Origin: DATAGZ01 sp036263455
GTDB lineage: Bacteria; Pseudomonadota; Alphaproteobacteria; Dongiales; Dongiaceae
DNA: 64,000 bases
Assembly (NCBI GenBank): GCA_036263455.1
Contig: DATAGZ010000022.1
Location: forward strand, 186,001 to 250,000
Direction: 5' to 3'
This document shows positions 39,147 through 47,673 of this stretch, piece after piece. The notes below the pieces were generated by a model, which was not told the DNA's origin, did no database searches, and saw only the letters and a program-made list of their open reading frames with translations. Both the position numbers and the translations under genes were made by a program. Position 1 is the stretch's first letter, and the number at the start of each line of letters is the position of its first letter.

Positions 39147-39554
39147 CTATTGCAGCAGGCTGAGGGTCCGCGCCACCATGGCGTGCGTGACTTCGATTAC
39201 CTTGAGATTGGCGTCGTAGGAGCGTTGCGCTTCCCGCATATCGGTCATTTCGATCAATGTGTTGACGTTGGGCAGATGCACATAACCCTGGGAATCCGCA
39301 TCCGGATGGCCGGGTTCGTATTTCAGCCGCAGCGGCGAGGTATCGGGGCGAACCCGGTCGACGGCGACTTTGCCCACGCCCGTTTCATGGTCCAGCACGT
39401 CCTTGAACGTCACGATCTGGCGCCGATAGGGTTGGCCGTTCGGGCCGATCGACACCGAATCCGCGTTGGCGATATTCTCGGCCACGACGCGGAGCCTTTC
39501 ACCCTGTGCGCGCAGGCCAGCGGCGGCCACCGCCAATGTCTGGGCGAGATCCAT
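39147..39554 (-). CDS. flgC: Flagellar basal-body rod protein FlgC
   Basis: Proximal rod protein of 135 residues. The N-terminal rod motif is AAAGLRAQGERLRVVAENIANADS and the C-terminal motif is NTLIEMTDMREAQRSYDANLKVIE. These helices coil together in the axial structure. The ATG overlaps the flgB stop by one base. Confidence 0.95.
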   Translation of the reverse strand: MDLAQTLAVAAAGLRAQGERLRVVAENIANADSVSIGPNGQPYRRQIVTFKDVLDHETGVGKVAVDRVRPDTSPLRLKYEPGHPDADSQGYVHLPNVNTLIEMTDMREAQRSYDANLKVIEVTHAMVARTLSLLQ

Positions 39555-39946
39555 CAGCCACCCCGGCCGAAGGCGGTACGCATCATTTCGAGCTGCTTGC
39601 GGTAGATGCCGATCAGCAGATCATAACGCGACTGCGTGGTGGAAAGCTTCGTCATCTGCTCCTCGAGGATAACCGAATTGCCCGATGGCGCGACCTCGTA
39701 GGTTTGATCCTTGCGCGAAGTGATCCCGCCATCGGCGTGAATACCGCCCAGGTGTCCCGCCGCGGTGCGGGCGGGGTCAAGTACCCGGTCGAGCAGCGCG
39801 GAGAAATCGATTTCCTTCACGTCGCGCGCCGCATAGTGCGGCGTATCCGCATTGGCAATATTCTGGCTTAGGACATTCTCACGCGCGACCAGCCAGTTCA
39901 ATCTCTGCCGCAACGCGGCGATCAGCGGGATTTGATCCATATTCAT
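39554..39946 (-). CDS. flgB: Flagellar basal-body rod protein FlgB
   Basis: Proximal rod protein, about 130 residues. The rod motif ENVLSQNIANADTPHYAARDVKEIDFSALL and the C-terminal TKLSTTQSRYDLLIGIYRKQLEMM are visible. Start choice is uncertain among GTG 39955, ATG 39946 and ATG 39940; the family usually opens MDxxxIPL, which favours one of the two ATGs. It is the first gene of the flgB-to-cckA run and is divergent from fliO. Confidence 0.93.
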   Translation of the reverse strand: MNMDQIPLIAALRQRLNWLVARENVLSQNIANADTPHYAARDVKEIDFSALLDRVLDPARTAAGHLGGIHADGGITSRKDQTYEVAPSGNSVILEEQMTKLSTTQSRYDLLIGIYRKQLEMMRTAFGRGG

Positions 39947-40031
39947 GCCAATCACTATGCGTGGCGATCATTGCGAAAAGTTTAACCCTAGCCTTTACGC
40001 GGCCTTAACCTTAGTGGGATCAGCATGAGCC

Positions 40032-40286
40032 ATGCCCGATTTTCTAAGCGCCGCCCTGCATGCGGGCGCCGTGCTGGTTCTGGTTCTCGGTCTCGTCCTG
40101 CTTCTCGCCTATGGCATGCGGCGCGCCAAACTAGGCACGTCCTCTTCCCGTGGCGATTTCGCCATCCTCGCGCGCCACCGCATCGATGCGCAGCAAGCAG
40201 TCGTCAAGATCCGGATCGATGGCGAGACCTTCACCCTACTCACCGGAAACCAAACATGCATCATCCTTCATCGCGAAAGAAACTGA
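40032..40286 (+). CDS. fliO: FliO-like flagellar biosynthesis protein
   Basis: An 84-residue protein with one N-terminal membrane segment (about 8-26, LHAGAVLVLVLGLVLLLAYGM). A small cytoplasmic domain follows with DFAILARHRIDAQQAVVKIRIDGETFTLLTG, similar to the FliO/YscJ-like chaperone domain needed for FliP assembly. It overlaps fliP by 31 bases, which supports the name. The sequence is short and weakly conserved, as is normal for FliO. Confidence 0.82.
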   Translation: MPDFLSAALHAGAVLVLVLGLVLLLAYGMRRAKLGTSSSRGDFAILARHRIDAQQAVVKIRIDGETFTLLTGNQTCIILHRERN

Positions 40287-41014
40287 TACGCCTGCTACTC
40301 ATGGCGGGGACGACGGTCGTGACGCCTGCCATCGCCCACGCCCAGAATGCGAGCATCGATCTGCACGATCTGCAGCAGGCTGGGCTGACCGGTCACCTTA
40401 TCCAAATCATCCTGCTCATTACGGTTCTGTCGCTCGCGCCCGGAATATTGGTCACCGTGACCTCCTTCACGCGCATCATCGTGGTCATGTCCCTCTTGCG
40501 CTCCGCGTTGGGCGGACAGCAGACCCCGCCCAATGTCGTGCTCATCTCCCTTTCGCTCTTCCTCTCCTTTTATGTGATGGCTCCTGTCATGCAGCATTCC
40601 TATGACGAGGGGGTGGCCCCGCTGCTCGCGCAACGCATTACCGAAGAGCAGGCCATCGTGCGCATCGGCCAACCCTTTCACGATTTCATGCGCCGTCAGG
40701 CGAGCGAACGGGACATCGCCCTGTTCATGGATCTAGCCAAGATCGACAAGGTGGCCGGGCCTGAGGCTTTGCCCTATCGCGTGCTTATCCCCGCTTTCAT
40801 GGTGGGTGAACTCCGGCGCGCTTTCGAGATGGGCTTCTTGATCTTCCTGCCCTTTGTGATCATCGATATGGTGGTGGCGTCGGTCCTCATGTCGATGGGT
40901 ATGATGTTCCTGCCACCGGTCATGATCGCGCTTCCCTTCAAGCTCATTTTCTTCGTGCTGGTCGACGGCTGGTACCTCGTCGCGGGCTCGCTCGTCAGGT
41001 CATTCGGGAGCTAA
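40256..41014 (+). CDS. fliP: Flagellar export protein FliP
   Basis: Core pore subunit of the export gate. The protein has 252 residues with a signal peptide (about 1-25, ending AIAHA), as usual for FliP. The family motifs are LSLAPGILVTVTSFTRIIVVMSLLRSALGGQQTPPN, LIPAFMVGELRRAFEMGF and MVVASVLMSMGMMFLPPVMIALPFKL. The start is at the MHHPSS methionine inside the fliO 3' end. The frame extends further upstream, but only as a fliO shadow. Confidence 0.96.
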   Translation: MHHPSSRKKLIRLLLMAGTTVVTPAIAHAQNASIDLHDLQQAGLTGHLIQIILLITVLSLAPGILVTVTSFTRIIVVMSLLRSALGGQQTPPNVVLISLSLFLSFYVMAPVMQHSYDEGVAPLLAQRITEEQAIVRIGQPFHDFMRRQASERDIALFMDLAKIDKVAGPEALPYRVLIPAFMVGELRRAFEMGFLIFLPFVIIDMVVASVLMSMGMMFLPPVMIALPFKLIFFVLVDGWYLVAGSLVRSFGS

Positions 41015-41019
41015 GGAGA

Positions 41020-42798
41020 TCATGGCGCCAGGGCCAGTTCCTTGTGCAACGCGACAAAGTCGAGAAGCTCCTGCGCGCTGCGCATCTTGGCCGCGATACC
41101 TATTTCCGAAGCGGGCGAGGTAAACAGCACGAAGGCCTTGCCATAGCTATCGGCCAGGAAATCGGCCGTGTATTTTTTTCGCAATGCCGCCAGCCCGTCA
41201 CTATCCCCTGCCAGATTGAGCGCGATGGCATCGCGCAGCAGGAGGAGACGGAACGATTTATCGGAAGTTCTTCGCTGTTCATCCCGTGCAATCATGCCGG
41301 CTAGAATGGCCGTAGCATCCGACCAGGACCGCATGCGCCATGCAGCCGCCACCCTAATCTCATCGGCGGCCGGGGAATGATCCGAGACAAGGGCACGTAC
41401 TGCTTCGGCAGGCTGCCCGCCTTCGATATAAGCCTGCGCGGCCAGCCGCGAGCGCGCCGCCTGAAGATCGGCGTTGAGATCGGCCACGTTCGTCTCGGCC
41501 AGAGCGGCCAAGGCGGCGGGCCAGTGGTGCTGCCTCAGGCGTATCGTGGCAATTTTGGCCCCGAGACGGCCACGAGCGGAACCCGCGCTCGTGTCGGCCA
41601 GGGCATTCTTGAGGATGTCCTCGGCATCATCGAGCAGGTCCGCCCGAACAAGCATATCCGCGAGCTGGTCGGCGATATCCGGATCGTCCGCAGGAAGCAG
41701 GTCCCGGTTATCTTGATAAAGCGCCAGAAGCGCCACCGGGCCAGCGGCGGATTTTTGGGGTGCGGCAATGAGGCCGCGCAGCGCTCCGCTCATCATCTCG
41801 GCGAGGCGGACCTGATCGGCCTCGTGGGGAAAGCGTTTCACGGCGGCGCGGCCCGCCGCAATACCTTCCTTGATGCGATCGCTGGAAAAGCACAGGCTGG
41901 CTAGCCGGACCAGCAGCCGATATTCGAGTTGGTCGCCATGCCATTGCATCGCGAGCATCTCGAGGCGGTCGATGGCTTCTCCAGCCGATATGCGGTGCGA
42001 CGTGAGCTTGTCCTCGATAAGATCGAAGCGCACACGGGTCCGGAGTTCAGGATCCAGCGTCTCGCCGAGCGACGCCCGCAAGGTTTCCGCCTTGGCATGA
42101 TCGCTCTTCTGCTCTGCCCGTTGCGCATCGAGATAGGTAACCCAATCGCGCAGCAGGGAATTGCTGGTCGGGCGCGCGACATCGATAAAATCCTTGGCGG
42201 AATCCGGGTCGTGAACGGCGAGGAAGGCTTGTGCCACTTGAATGGCGATCTTTTCCCGCCACGGCGAGGGATAATCCGCAATGACCGGCAGGGCGCCCGA
42301 CAAATAGCGAACGGCTGTCTTTGCCTGTTCGCGCCGGGCGGCAGCCAGACCATGCAGGAGGCGTATTTCCAGAATGTTTTGCAAAGGCGGCAAGGCCAGC
42401 AGGGCCTCCGCCTGCGCGGTATCATTCGCGAAGAACGCGGCCGCGGCTCGCAGTGAAAGTACATCTCGTGCCTTCTCCGCTCCGCCGCCATGCATCTGTT
42501 TCAAGGCACCCATGGACTCGGCAGCAAGGCCCTGGGCGAAATAGAAGCGTGCCAGCCCAAGCCAGGATATGTCCTGGCTTGCGGGCGGCGCATGAGTCAC
42601 CTCGGCGAGCAGCTTCCGCCGCGTTCCGCTGAAATCGCCTTGGCCGCGCCAGGCGGGCAGATCGAAGGCTGACTCCATGACCGCTTCGGGCGGCGTGGTG
42701 AGCATTTTGCTCAGCAAGGGCAAGCCGGGGTCTGCCGCGCTGGCGACAGAAGGGTAGACCAGAAAAAGAAGCTTAATCGAGTTCCGAAAAAAGCGCAT
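41020..42798 (-). CDS. Secreted helical-repeat (TPR-like) protein of the flagellar locus, unknown function
   Basis: A 592-residue protein from MRFFRNSIKLLFLV, with a Sec signal cleaved near ASA-AD. The mature part is alpha-helical and alanine-rich, with repeating helix pairs that look like tetratricopeptide-type units (e.g. LARFYFAQGLAAESMGALKQM, DMLVRADLLDDAEDILKNALAD, AAQAYIEGGQPAEAVRALV). No catalytic motif or membrane segment appears beyond the signal. The start lies 26 bases inside the cheZ-like gene, so the two are co-translated. The location predicts a periplasmic flagellar or motor accessory role, which is inference. Confidence 0.75.
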   Translation of the reverse strand: MRFFRNSIKLLFLVYPSVASAADPGLPLLSKMLTTPPEAVMESAFDLPAWRGQGDFSGTRRKLLAEVTHAPPASQDISWLGLARFYFAQGLAAESMGALKQMHGGGAEKARDVLSLRAAAAFFANDTAQAEALLALPPLQNILEIRLLHGLAAARREQAKTAVRYLSGALPVIADYPSPWREKIAIQVAQAFLAVHDPDSAKDFIDVARPTSNSLLRDWVTYLDAQRAEQKSDHAKAETLRASLGETLDPELRTRVRFDLIEDKLTSHRISAGEAIDRLEMLAMQWHGDQLEYRLLVRLASLCFSSDRIKEGIAAGRAAVKRFPHEADQVRLAEMMSGALRGLIAAPQKSAAGPVALLALYQDNRDLLPADDPDIADQLADMLVRADLLDDAEDILKNALADTSAGSARGRLGAKIATIRLRQHHWPAALAALAETNVADLNADLQAARSRLAAQAYIEGGQPAEAVRALVSDHSPAADEIRVAAAWRMRSWSDATAILAGMIARDEQRRTSDKSFRLLLLRDAIALNLAGDSDGLAALRKKYTADFLADSYGKAFVLFTSPASEIGIAAKMRSAQELLDFVALHKELALAP

Positions 42799-43435
42799 CA
42801 ATATGAGCCTGATTATGCGCATCGTCGGGAAGTTGTGGACCATTGAGAAGCGCCTGCTCCGACGATTGGGTTTGGTCCGCCGTTGGTATTTCGGGTTCCG
42901 GCGCCACCATAACTCCCTGCCCGGCATGTTGTGGACTGAGCGCGCTGATCAGGTTTTCGACCTTGGCCTCGATATGTTTGAGCGCCTTGACCACCTTGGT
43001 GATGCGCTGGCCGGTAATGTCCTGGAAATTGCACGCCTCATAGACCTTGGTCACCGCATCGGTAATCCGTTGCGCGGTCTCCTGCGGCAATTCCTGCGCC
43101 ACGCTCTCCACGGCCTCCATGGCATTCAGGATGTCATTAGTCGCCTGTTCGGTGGCGCCGACAATGGCATCGAGTTCATCGGTCGCGGTGGGAAGATGAT
43201 GGGCGGTGATTTCATCGGGCCGGAGATTGGCGATTTCCTGGCGTGCCGCCAAAATAAATTTATAGAGCGTTTCCAGCTCCGCATACACTTTGAGATTGCC
43301 TGCACCCAGATCGCCCTCGAGGCTTCGCATCGCCTCGGCCACGATCTGCTGCATCTCGGCCTGGCGATCCAGCGCGCCCTTGGTGGTGAGCGCCGCGAGA
43401 CGCTCCTGCAATTCGCGGGGTATGGCGCGGCCCAT
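42773..43435 (-). CDS. cheZ: CheZ-family CheY-P phosphatase
   Basis: A 220-residue helical protein that would dephosphorylate CheY-P. The four-helix region carries ACNFQDITGQRITKVV, in which Asp139 and Gln143 match the catalytic Asp/Gln pair of CheZ. The far C-terminus ends AHIDALFSELD, like the CheY-binding tail of CheZ after a flexible Pro/Gln-rich linker. The gene lies 9 bases after cheY, so the regulator and its phosphatase are made together. Divergence from enterobacterial CheZ is high; the family call rests on the motif, tail and context. Confidence 0.85.
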   Translation of the reverse strand: MGRAIPRELQERLAALTTKGALDRQAEMQQIVAEAMRSLEGDLGAGNLKVYAELETLYKFILAARQEIANLRPDEITAHHLPTATDELDAIVGATEQATNDILNAMEAVESVAQELPQETAQRITDAVTKVYEACNFQDITGQRITKVVKALKHIEAKVENLISALSPQHAGQGVMVAPEPEIPTADQTQSSEQALLNGPQLPDDAHNQAHIDALFSELD

Positions 43436-43444
43436 CGTGTTCCC

Positions 43445-43831
43445 TCAGAACTGACCGAGGACGGCTTGCAGCTTCGTCCGCAAGGTCTCGGCATTGAATG
43501 GCTTGACGATATACCCGCTCACGCCGGCTTCCTTGGCCGCCACGACGTTCTCCGTCTTCGATTCTGCGGTGATCATGATGAACGGCATCGATTTGAGACG
43601 GGCGTCGGTCCGAACCTCTTTCAAGAGTTGAAGGCCGGTGATCGGTTCCATATTCCAATCCGAGATGACCAGGCCATAATTGCGCTCGCGCAGCATCTGC
43701 AAGGCCTGACTTCCATCGGTCGCTTCGTCGACATGGTCGAAACCGAGTTGCTTGAGCAGATTGCGAATAATACGCAGCATGGTGCGGTAATCATCCACGA
43801 TCAAAATATTGAGATCCATATTGACGGCCAT
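43445..43831 (-). CDS. cheY: Chemotaxis response regulator CheY
   Basis: A single receiver domain of 128 residues. It has the acidic pocket Asp13-Asp14, phospho-acceptor Asp58 (VISDWNMEP), Thr88 (MITAES) and Lys110 (IVKPF). The WNMEP and LKEVRTD segments are typical of CheY rather than other receivers. It would bind FliM and be reset by the adjacent CheZ. No CheA or receptor gene is in the window. Confidence 0.92.
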   Translation of the reverse strand: MAVNMDLNILIVDDYRTMLRIIRNLLKQLGFDHVDEATDGSQALQMLRERNYGLVISDWNMEPITGLQLLKEVRTDARLKSMPFIMITAESKTENVVAAKEAGVSGYIVKPFNAETLRTKLQAVLGQF

Positions 43832-43898
43832 GATGCCTCTTTCCTCATTAGATGTAGTCCGCGCAGGTTAAACTGCGGTTAAGTGGTTTCGTCGGTCA

Positions 43899-44483
43899 TT
43901 AGGGAGCGATCGGCAGCTTCCGCCGGTCGGCGAGCTCGACGGTAATCTCCTTGGCGCGGGCGGGAGATACCAGGCCGAGAATAGGCGCCGCCTTACGCTC
44001 GCTCATTCGGCTGATCACATCGAGAAGGACATCCATGTCGAGCTCCTCGAAAATATGCGCCGCGTCCTTGGGCTTCATGGTTTCATAAAGCGCGACGAGA
44101 CTACGTATCTGCTTCTCCTGCTCTTCATCATGCTGTTTGAGGGCGCTGTCGATTTGCGCCTTGAGCATTTTGAGCTCGCCGCTCTTCTGCTCCAGCCTCT
44201 TCTCAGAGGCGGCGATCATCGTTTCGCGCTGATTGAGCTCCTGGCTCCGCTGCTCCAGCTCGATGCGGCGCTGATTGAGTTTCTGGAGAATAGCGAGCTC
44301 GCTATCGGTCAAGGAAAGAGGATCGAATTTTGCCGGCGGTGTTGCTTGCGGCGCCTGCTGCGATGATTGCGGCGGCGTGGCGGAAGTGGAGAGTGCCGCA
44401 CTGGCTGGCGGCGGCGGCTGGGCCGCATTCTGCGCGAAGGCCGGGAGCGCCGCTGCGACCAGCAGCACGGCGAGCCTCTTCAT
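43899..44483 (-). CDS. MotE-family flagellar motor chaperone
   Basis: A 194-residue protein with a signal peptide (MKRLAVLLVAAALPAFAQN) and a Pro/Ala/Gln-rich linker to about residue 55. A coiled coil follows at about 65-125, then a C-terminal MgtE-N-like domain (ALYETMKPKDAAHIFEELDMDVLLDVISRMSERKAAPILGLVSP). This architecture matches MotE, which stabilises MotC/stator function in rhizobia. The start ATG overlaps the fliM stop as ATGA, giving fliL-fliM-motE. The upstream extension is a fliM shadow. Confidence 0.83.
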   Translation of the reverse strand: MKRLAVLLVAAALPAFAQNAAQPPPPASAALSTSATPPQSSQQAPQATPPAKFDPLSLTDSELAILQKLNQRRIELEQRSQELNQRETMIAASEKRLEQKSGELKMLKAQIDSALKQHDEEQEKQIRSLVALYETMKPKDAAHIFEELDMDVLLDVISRMSERKAAPILGLVSPARAKEITVELADRRKLPIAP

Positions 44484-45526
44484 TTCATGATCCGTTCGGC
44501 TACCTTGACGGCGATATGGCCGCGGGCGCGGCCCATCTGGCCGCGAAACATGCGAACATCGCCGCAGCGGATTTCGATGCTGGATTGCGGTGTCGACGTC
44601 AACGGAATATGCGTTCCCGGCTTCCAGCGCAGGACATCGCCTAGCGTCATGGTGAATTCTTCCAGTACGGCATCGAGCACCAGTTCGGTCTGCCACAACT
44701 CTGCGGAAAGGTGGGCTTCCCAAATCGAATCGCGGCCGAATTTCTCGCCCATGAACATCTGCAGAAGCAGTTCACGGACCGGCTCGAGCGTTGCATAAGG
44801 AATGAGCAGTTCGAGCTTGCCGCCGCGGTCTTCCATGTCGATGCGCAGTCGCGCCAGGATGGCCGCGTTGGCGGGGCGCGCGATCGTGGCGAAACGCGGA
44901 TTGGTCTCCAGCCGGTCGAAGCGAAAATGGACACGGGAGAGCGGCTCGAACGTCACGCTGAGATCGGCCAGGACGATGGTAATGAGACGTTCGACCAAAT
45001 TTCGCTCGATGGTCGTATAGGGCCTCCCCTCGATCCGCATCGCCGCCGTGCCGCGTCGTCCGCCGAGCAGCACGTCGACAATCGAATAGGTTAGCGAGGA
45101 ATCGACCATGAGCAGGCCGTAATTGTCCCACTCTTCCGCCTTGAACACGCCGAGCATGGCCGGAAGCGGGATGGAATTCAGATAATCGCCGAAGCGGATC
45201 GCCGTGATATTGTCGAGCGCCACCTCGACATTATCCGAGGTGAAGTTCCGAAGCGATGTCGAAAGCATGCGTACCAGGCGATCGAAGACGATTTCGAGCA
45301 TCGGCAGGCGTTCATAGGAAACCAGGGCGGAATTGATGATCGCCTGGATACCCGAATCCACCCTGCTCTGTCCCCCGACCGAGGCGTCGACCCCTAGTAG
45401 CGAATCGATCTCTGACTGGTCGAGGGCGCGGTTGCTCGGAGGACGGATGGTGTTATCGCCCTCGCCCGCGAGCGCCTCTTCCCATTGCCGTGCCTGTTCC
45501 TCTTCGGACAATTCCTCGGGGCTCAT
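44480..45526 (-). CDS. fliM: Flagellar motor switch protein FliM
   Basis: Rotor switch protein that binds CheY-P. The protein has 348 residues. The CheY-binding motif LDQSEIDSLLG lies near residues 36-46, after an unusual ~30-residue N-terminal acidic extension. The middle domain includes RNFTSDNVEVALDNITAIRFGDYLNSIP. The C-terminal SpoA domain includes TLGDVLRWKPGTHIPL. It is 8 bases downstream of fliL. Confidence 0.95.
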   Translation of the reverse strand: MSPEELSEEEQARQWEEALAGEGDNTIRPPSNRALDQSEIDSLLGVDASVGGQSRVDSGIQAIINSALVSYERLPMLEIVFDRLVRMLSTSLRNFTSDNVEVALDNITAIRFGDYLNSIPLPAMLGVFKAEEWDNYGLLMVDSSLTYSIVDVLLGGRRGTAAMRIEGRPYTTIERNLVERLITIVLADLSVTFEPLSRVHFRFDRLETNPRFATIARPANAAILARLRIDMEDRGGKLELLIPYATLEPVRELLLQMFMGEKFGRDSIWEAHLSAELWQTELVLDAVLEEFTMTLGDVLRWKPGTHIPLTSTPQSSIEIRCGDVRMFRGQMGRARGHIAVKVAERIMK

Positions 45527-45534
45527 GCCATGAC

Positions 45535-46053
45535 CTATTGAATCAAAATCTGATTGAAAAGGACGTCGTGGACCGCCACGGGCTTCACGATGAGGTTGAC
45601 CCGCAACAGGAGTTCCTCTCGCAGCCGCTGCATTCCGGCCGACCCCTGCAGATCTTCGGCGTGAAGGCCACGCAGATAGACCTGATATTGGTCGATGATC
45701 AGGGGAAGCTGCGTTTCCAATTTATGCTGGTCATCGGCACTGTCCACGGCAAGCTGCAACTTCAGCTTAAGAAAGGGTGCCTTCTTACCCGAATTCGCCA
45801 AGTTGATCAGCATCTCGGGCATTTCGTAATAGATGAAGGCGGCAGGCGGTTCTTCCTTGGCCGGCTCCGTGGCCTTCGTGAAGGGCGGCAGCCCGAGGGC
45901 AAACATGCTCCCCGCGCCACCCAAAACGAGCACAAGCGGAACGATGACGAACAGGACAATTCTTTTCCCGGTCCATTTCCTTTTTTTTGGTGGAGCGGCG
46001 GTGCTCTCGGCAGCGGGCGGCGCTTCCTCCTTCATCTGCTCTTTGTCGGCCAT
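45535..46053 (-). CDS. fliL: Flagellar basal body-associated protein FliL
   Basis: Inner-membrane protein that supports stator function. The protein has 172 residues, with a charged N-terminal tail, one membrane segment (about 31-53) and a periplasmic FliL domain with FIYYEMPEMLINLANSG, FLKLKLQLAVDS and LREELLLRVN. It heads fliL-fliM-motE and is divergent from flgF. Confidence 0.93.
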   Translation of the reverse strand: MADKEQMKEEAPPAAESTAAPPKKRKWTGKRIVLFVIVPLVLVLGGAGSMFALGLPPFTKATEPAKEEPPAAFIYYEMPEMLINLANSGKKAPFLKLKLQLAVDSADDQHKLETQLPLIIDQYQVYLRGLHAEDLQGSAGMQRLREELLLRVNLIVKPVAVHDVLFNQILIQ

Positions 46054-46125
46054 GGCGGTACGCTAGGCCAATATCGTTAATGCCGGCTTTATGCGGACTG
46101 GCACGCGGCCTGCATGGAAGGCCAC

Positions 46126-46878
46126 ATGGAAAATACCGTCTACATCGCCTTGTCGCGACAGATCGTGGTCGAACGTCAGCTCGACGTGATCGCCAACAAC
46201 CTCGCCAACGCCACGACGACCGGATACAAGGCGCAAAACAATCTTTTCACTGAATTCCTCAACCGCGCCCAGCCGCGCCAGCCCCTTTCCTATGTACAGG
46301 ACGCCGGCACCTTCCGCGACTATGCGCCCGGCCCTATCGAGAATACCGGCAACGACCTCGACGTCGCTATCGCTGGCGAGGGCTTTTTTGCCGTCCAGAC
46401 GCCAAATGGCGTCCGCTATACGCGCGAAGGGAAATTCAGCCTCAACGCCCAGGGCCAGCTCGTCAGCGCGGCAGGCTATCCTGTCCTGGGCGGCGGTACG
46501 CCGATCAGCATCGATCCCGCTGAAGGCCAGATAAAAATCGCTGCCGATGGCACGGTCTCGACGGATAGCGCGCGCAACGGTCAGTTCCTGGCGGTAGTGG
46601 GGAAGATCGATGTCGTGCGATTTTCCGATCCCCAGAAATTGGAGAGCGCCGGCAACAATCTCTTGCTGGCACCGCCGAGCGCGAGCGCACAGCCTGTCCT
46701 CAAGCCGGGTCTCGCTCAGCGCGGGCTCGAACAATCAAATGTGAAACCCGTACTGGAACTGACGGCCCTGATCGATGCGTCCCGCTCCTATGAATCGGTG
46801 GGGCGTTTCATCCAGAATGAATATGACCGCCAGCAGAAAGCTATCCAGACGCTGGCCGGCACACCAACGAACAATTGA
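46126..46878 (+). CDS. flgF: Flagellar basal-body rod protein FlgF
   Basis: Rod protein of 250 residues. The N-terminus MENTVYIALSRQIVVERQLDVIANNLANATTTGYKA and the C-terminus ELTALIDASRSYESVGRFIQNEYDRQQKAIQ are both typical of FlgF. The ATG at 46126 has GGAAGG upstream and matches the family start; an ATG 12 bases earlier lacks a site. A sigma-54-like element ends only 12 bases before this ATG (see findings). Confidence 0.94.
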   Translation: MENTVYIALSRQIVVERQLDVIANNLANATTTGYKAQNNLFTEFLNRAQPRQPLSYVQDAGTFRDYAPGPIENTGNDLDVAIAGEGFFAVQTPNGVRYTREGKFSLNAQGQLVSAAGYPVLGGGTPISIDPAEGQIKIAADGTVSTDSARNGQFLAVVGKIDVVRFSDPQKLESAGNNLLLAPPSASAQPVLKPGLAQRGLEQSNVKPVLELTALIDASRSYESVGRFIQNEYDRQQKAIQTLAGTPTNN

Positions 46879-46885
46879 GGAAAAG

Positions 46886-47671
46886 ATGCGCGCCTTGACC
46901 ACCGCCGCCACCGGAATGCTGGCCCAGCAACTGAACGTCGAAACCATCGCAAACAACATCGCCAACGCGACCGCCACCGGATTCAAGCGCGAAAGAGCCG
47001 AATTTGCCGACCTGCTCTATCAAAGCCAGCAGCGGGTCGGCACCCAGAGCTCCGACACCGGAACGGTTTTTCCCGCCGGCATCCAAGTCGGGCTCGGCGT
47101 CAAACCGGTCGCGGTTTTTCGTATCCACGATCAGGGCAATCTCCAGCAGACTAATAATCCGCTCGATGTGGCAATCAAGGGACGCGGATATTTTCAGATA
47201 AATCTGCCCGATGGCACCACTGTCTATACTCGCGACGGCTCCTTCAAGCTCAGCTCGACCGGCGAGATCGTCAATGCCGCCGGCTATAGTGTGGCGCCTG
47301 GATTGACCATCCCGCAAAACGCGAGCGCCATATCGATAGATTCCACCGGTCAGGTCCAGGCTTCCGTGCCCGGCCAGACTGCGCCTCAGGTGGTCGGTCA
47401 ATTGCAGCTTGCAGCCTTCGTCAACGATGCCGGGCTGGAAAATCTCGGCGACAATCTTCTCGGCCAGACCGAAGCATCCGGGCAAGCGGTGACGGGCAAC
47501 GCAGGATCAACCGGTTTCGGCACCCTGCAGCAGAATTTTCTGGAAACCTCCAATGTCAATATCGTCCAGGAGATTACCTCGCTGATCACCGCCCAACGTG
47601 CCTATGAAATCAATTCCAAGATCATCCAGGCCGCGGACGACATGCTCTCCAACCTCAACCAGATCCGGTAA
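46886..47671 (+). CDS. flgG: Flagellar distal rod protein FlgG
   Basis: Distal rod protein of 261 residues. The N-terminal motif is MRALTTAATGMLAQQLNVETIANNIANATATGFKRERAEF and the C-terminal one is ETSNVNIVQEITSLITAQRAYEINSKIIQAADDML. GAGG lies just upstream of the ATG, 8 bases past flgF. A longer reading frame upstream is flgF shadow. Confidence 0.96.
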   Translation: MRALTTAATGMLAQQLNVETIANNIANATATGFKRERAEFADLLYQSQQRVGTQSSDTGTVFPAGIQVGLGVKPVAVFRIHDQGNLQQTNNPLDVAIKGRGYFQINLPDGTTVYTRDGSFKLSSTGEIVNAAGYSVAPGLTIPQNASAISIDSTGQVQASVPGQTAPQVVGQLQLAAFVNDAGLENLGDNLLGQTEASGQAVTGNAGSTGFGTLQQNFLETSNVNIVQEITSLITAQRAYEINSKIIQAADDMLSNLNQIR

Positions 47672-47673
47672 CC

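Noticed and set aside
39991..40006. Sigma-54-like GG-N10-GC upstream of flgB on the minus strand
   Set aside because: Only the core GG and GC with one or two flanking bases match (AGGCCGCGTAAAGGCT); such matches are expected by chance at this GC content.
43850..43885. GCAG-GTTAAA-CTGC dyad upstream of cheY
   Set aside because: Four-base arms are too short to separate from chance.
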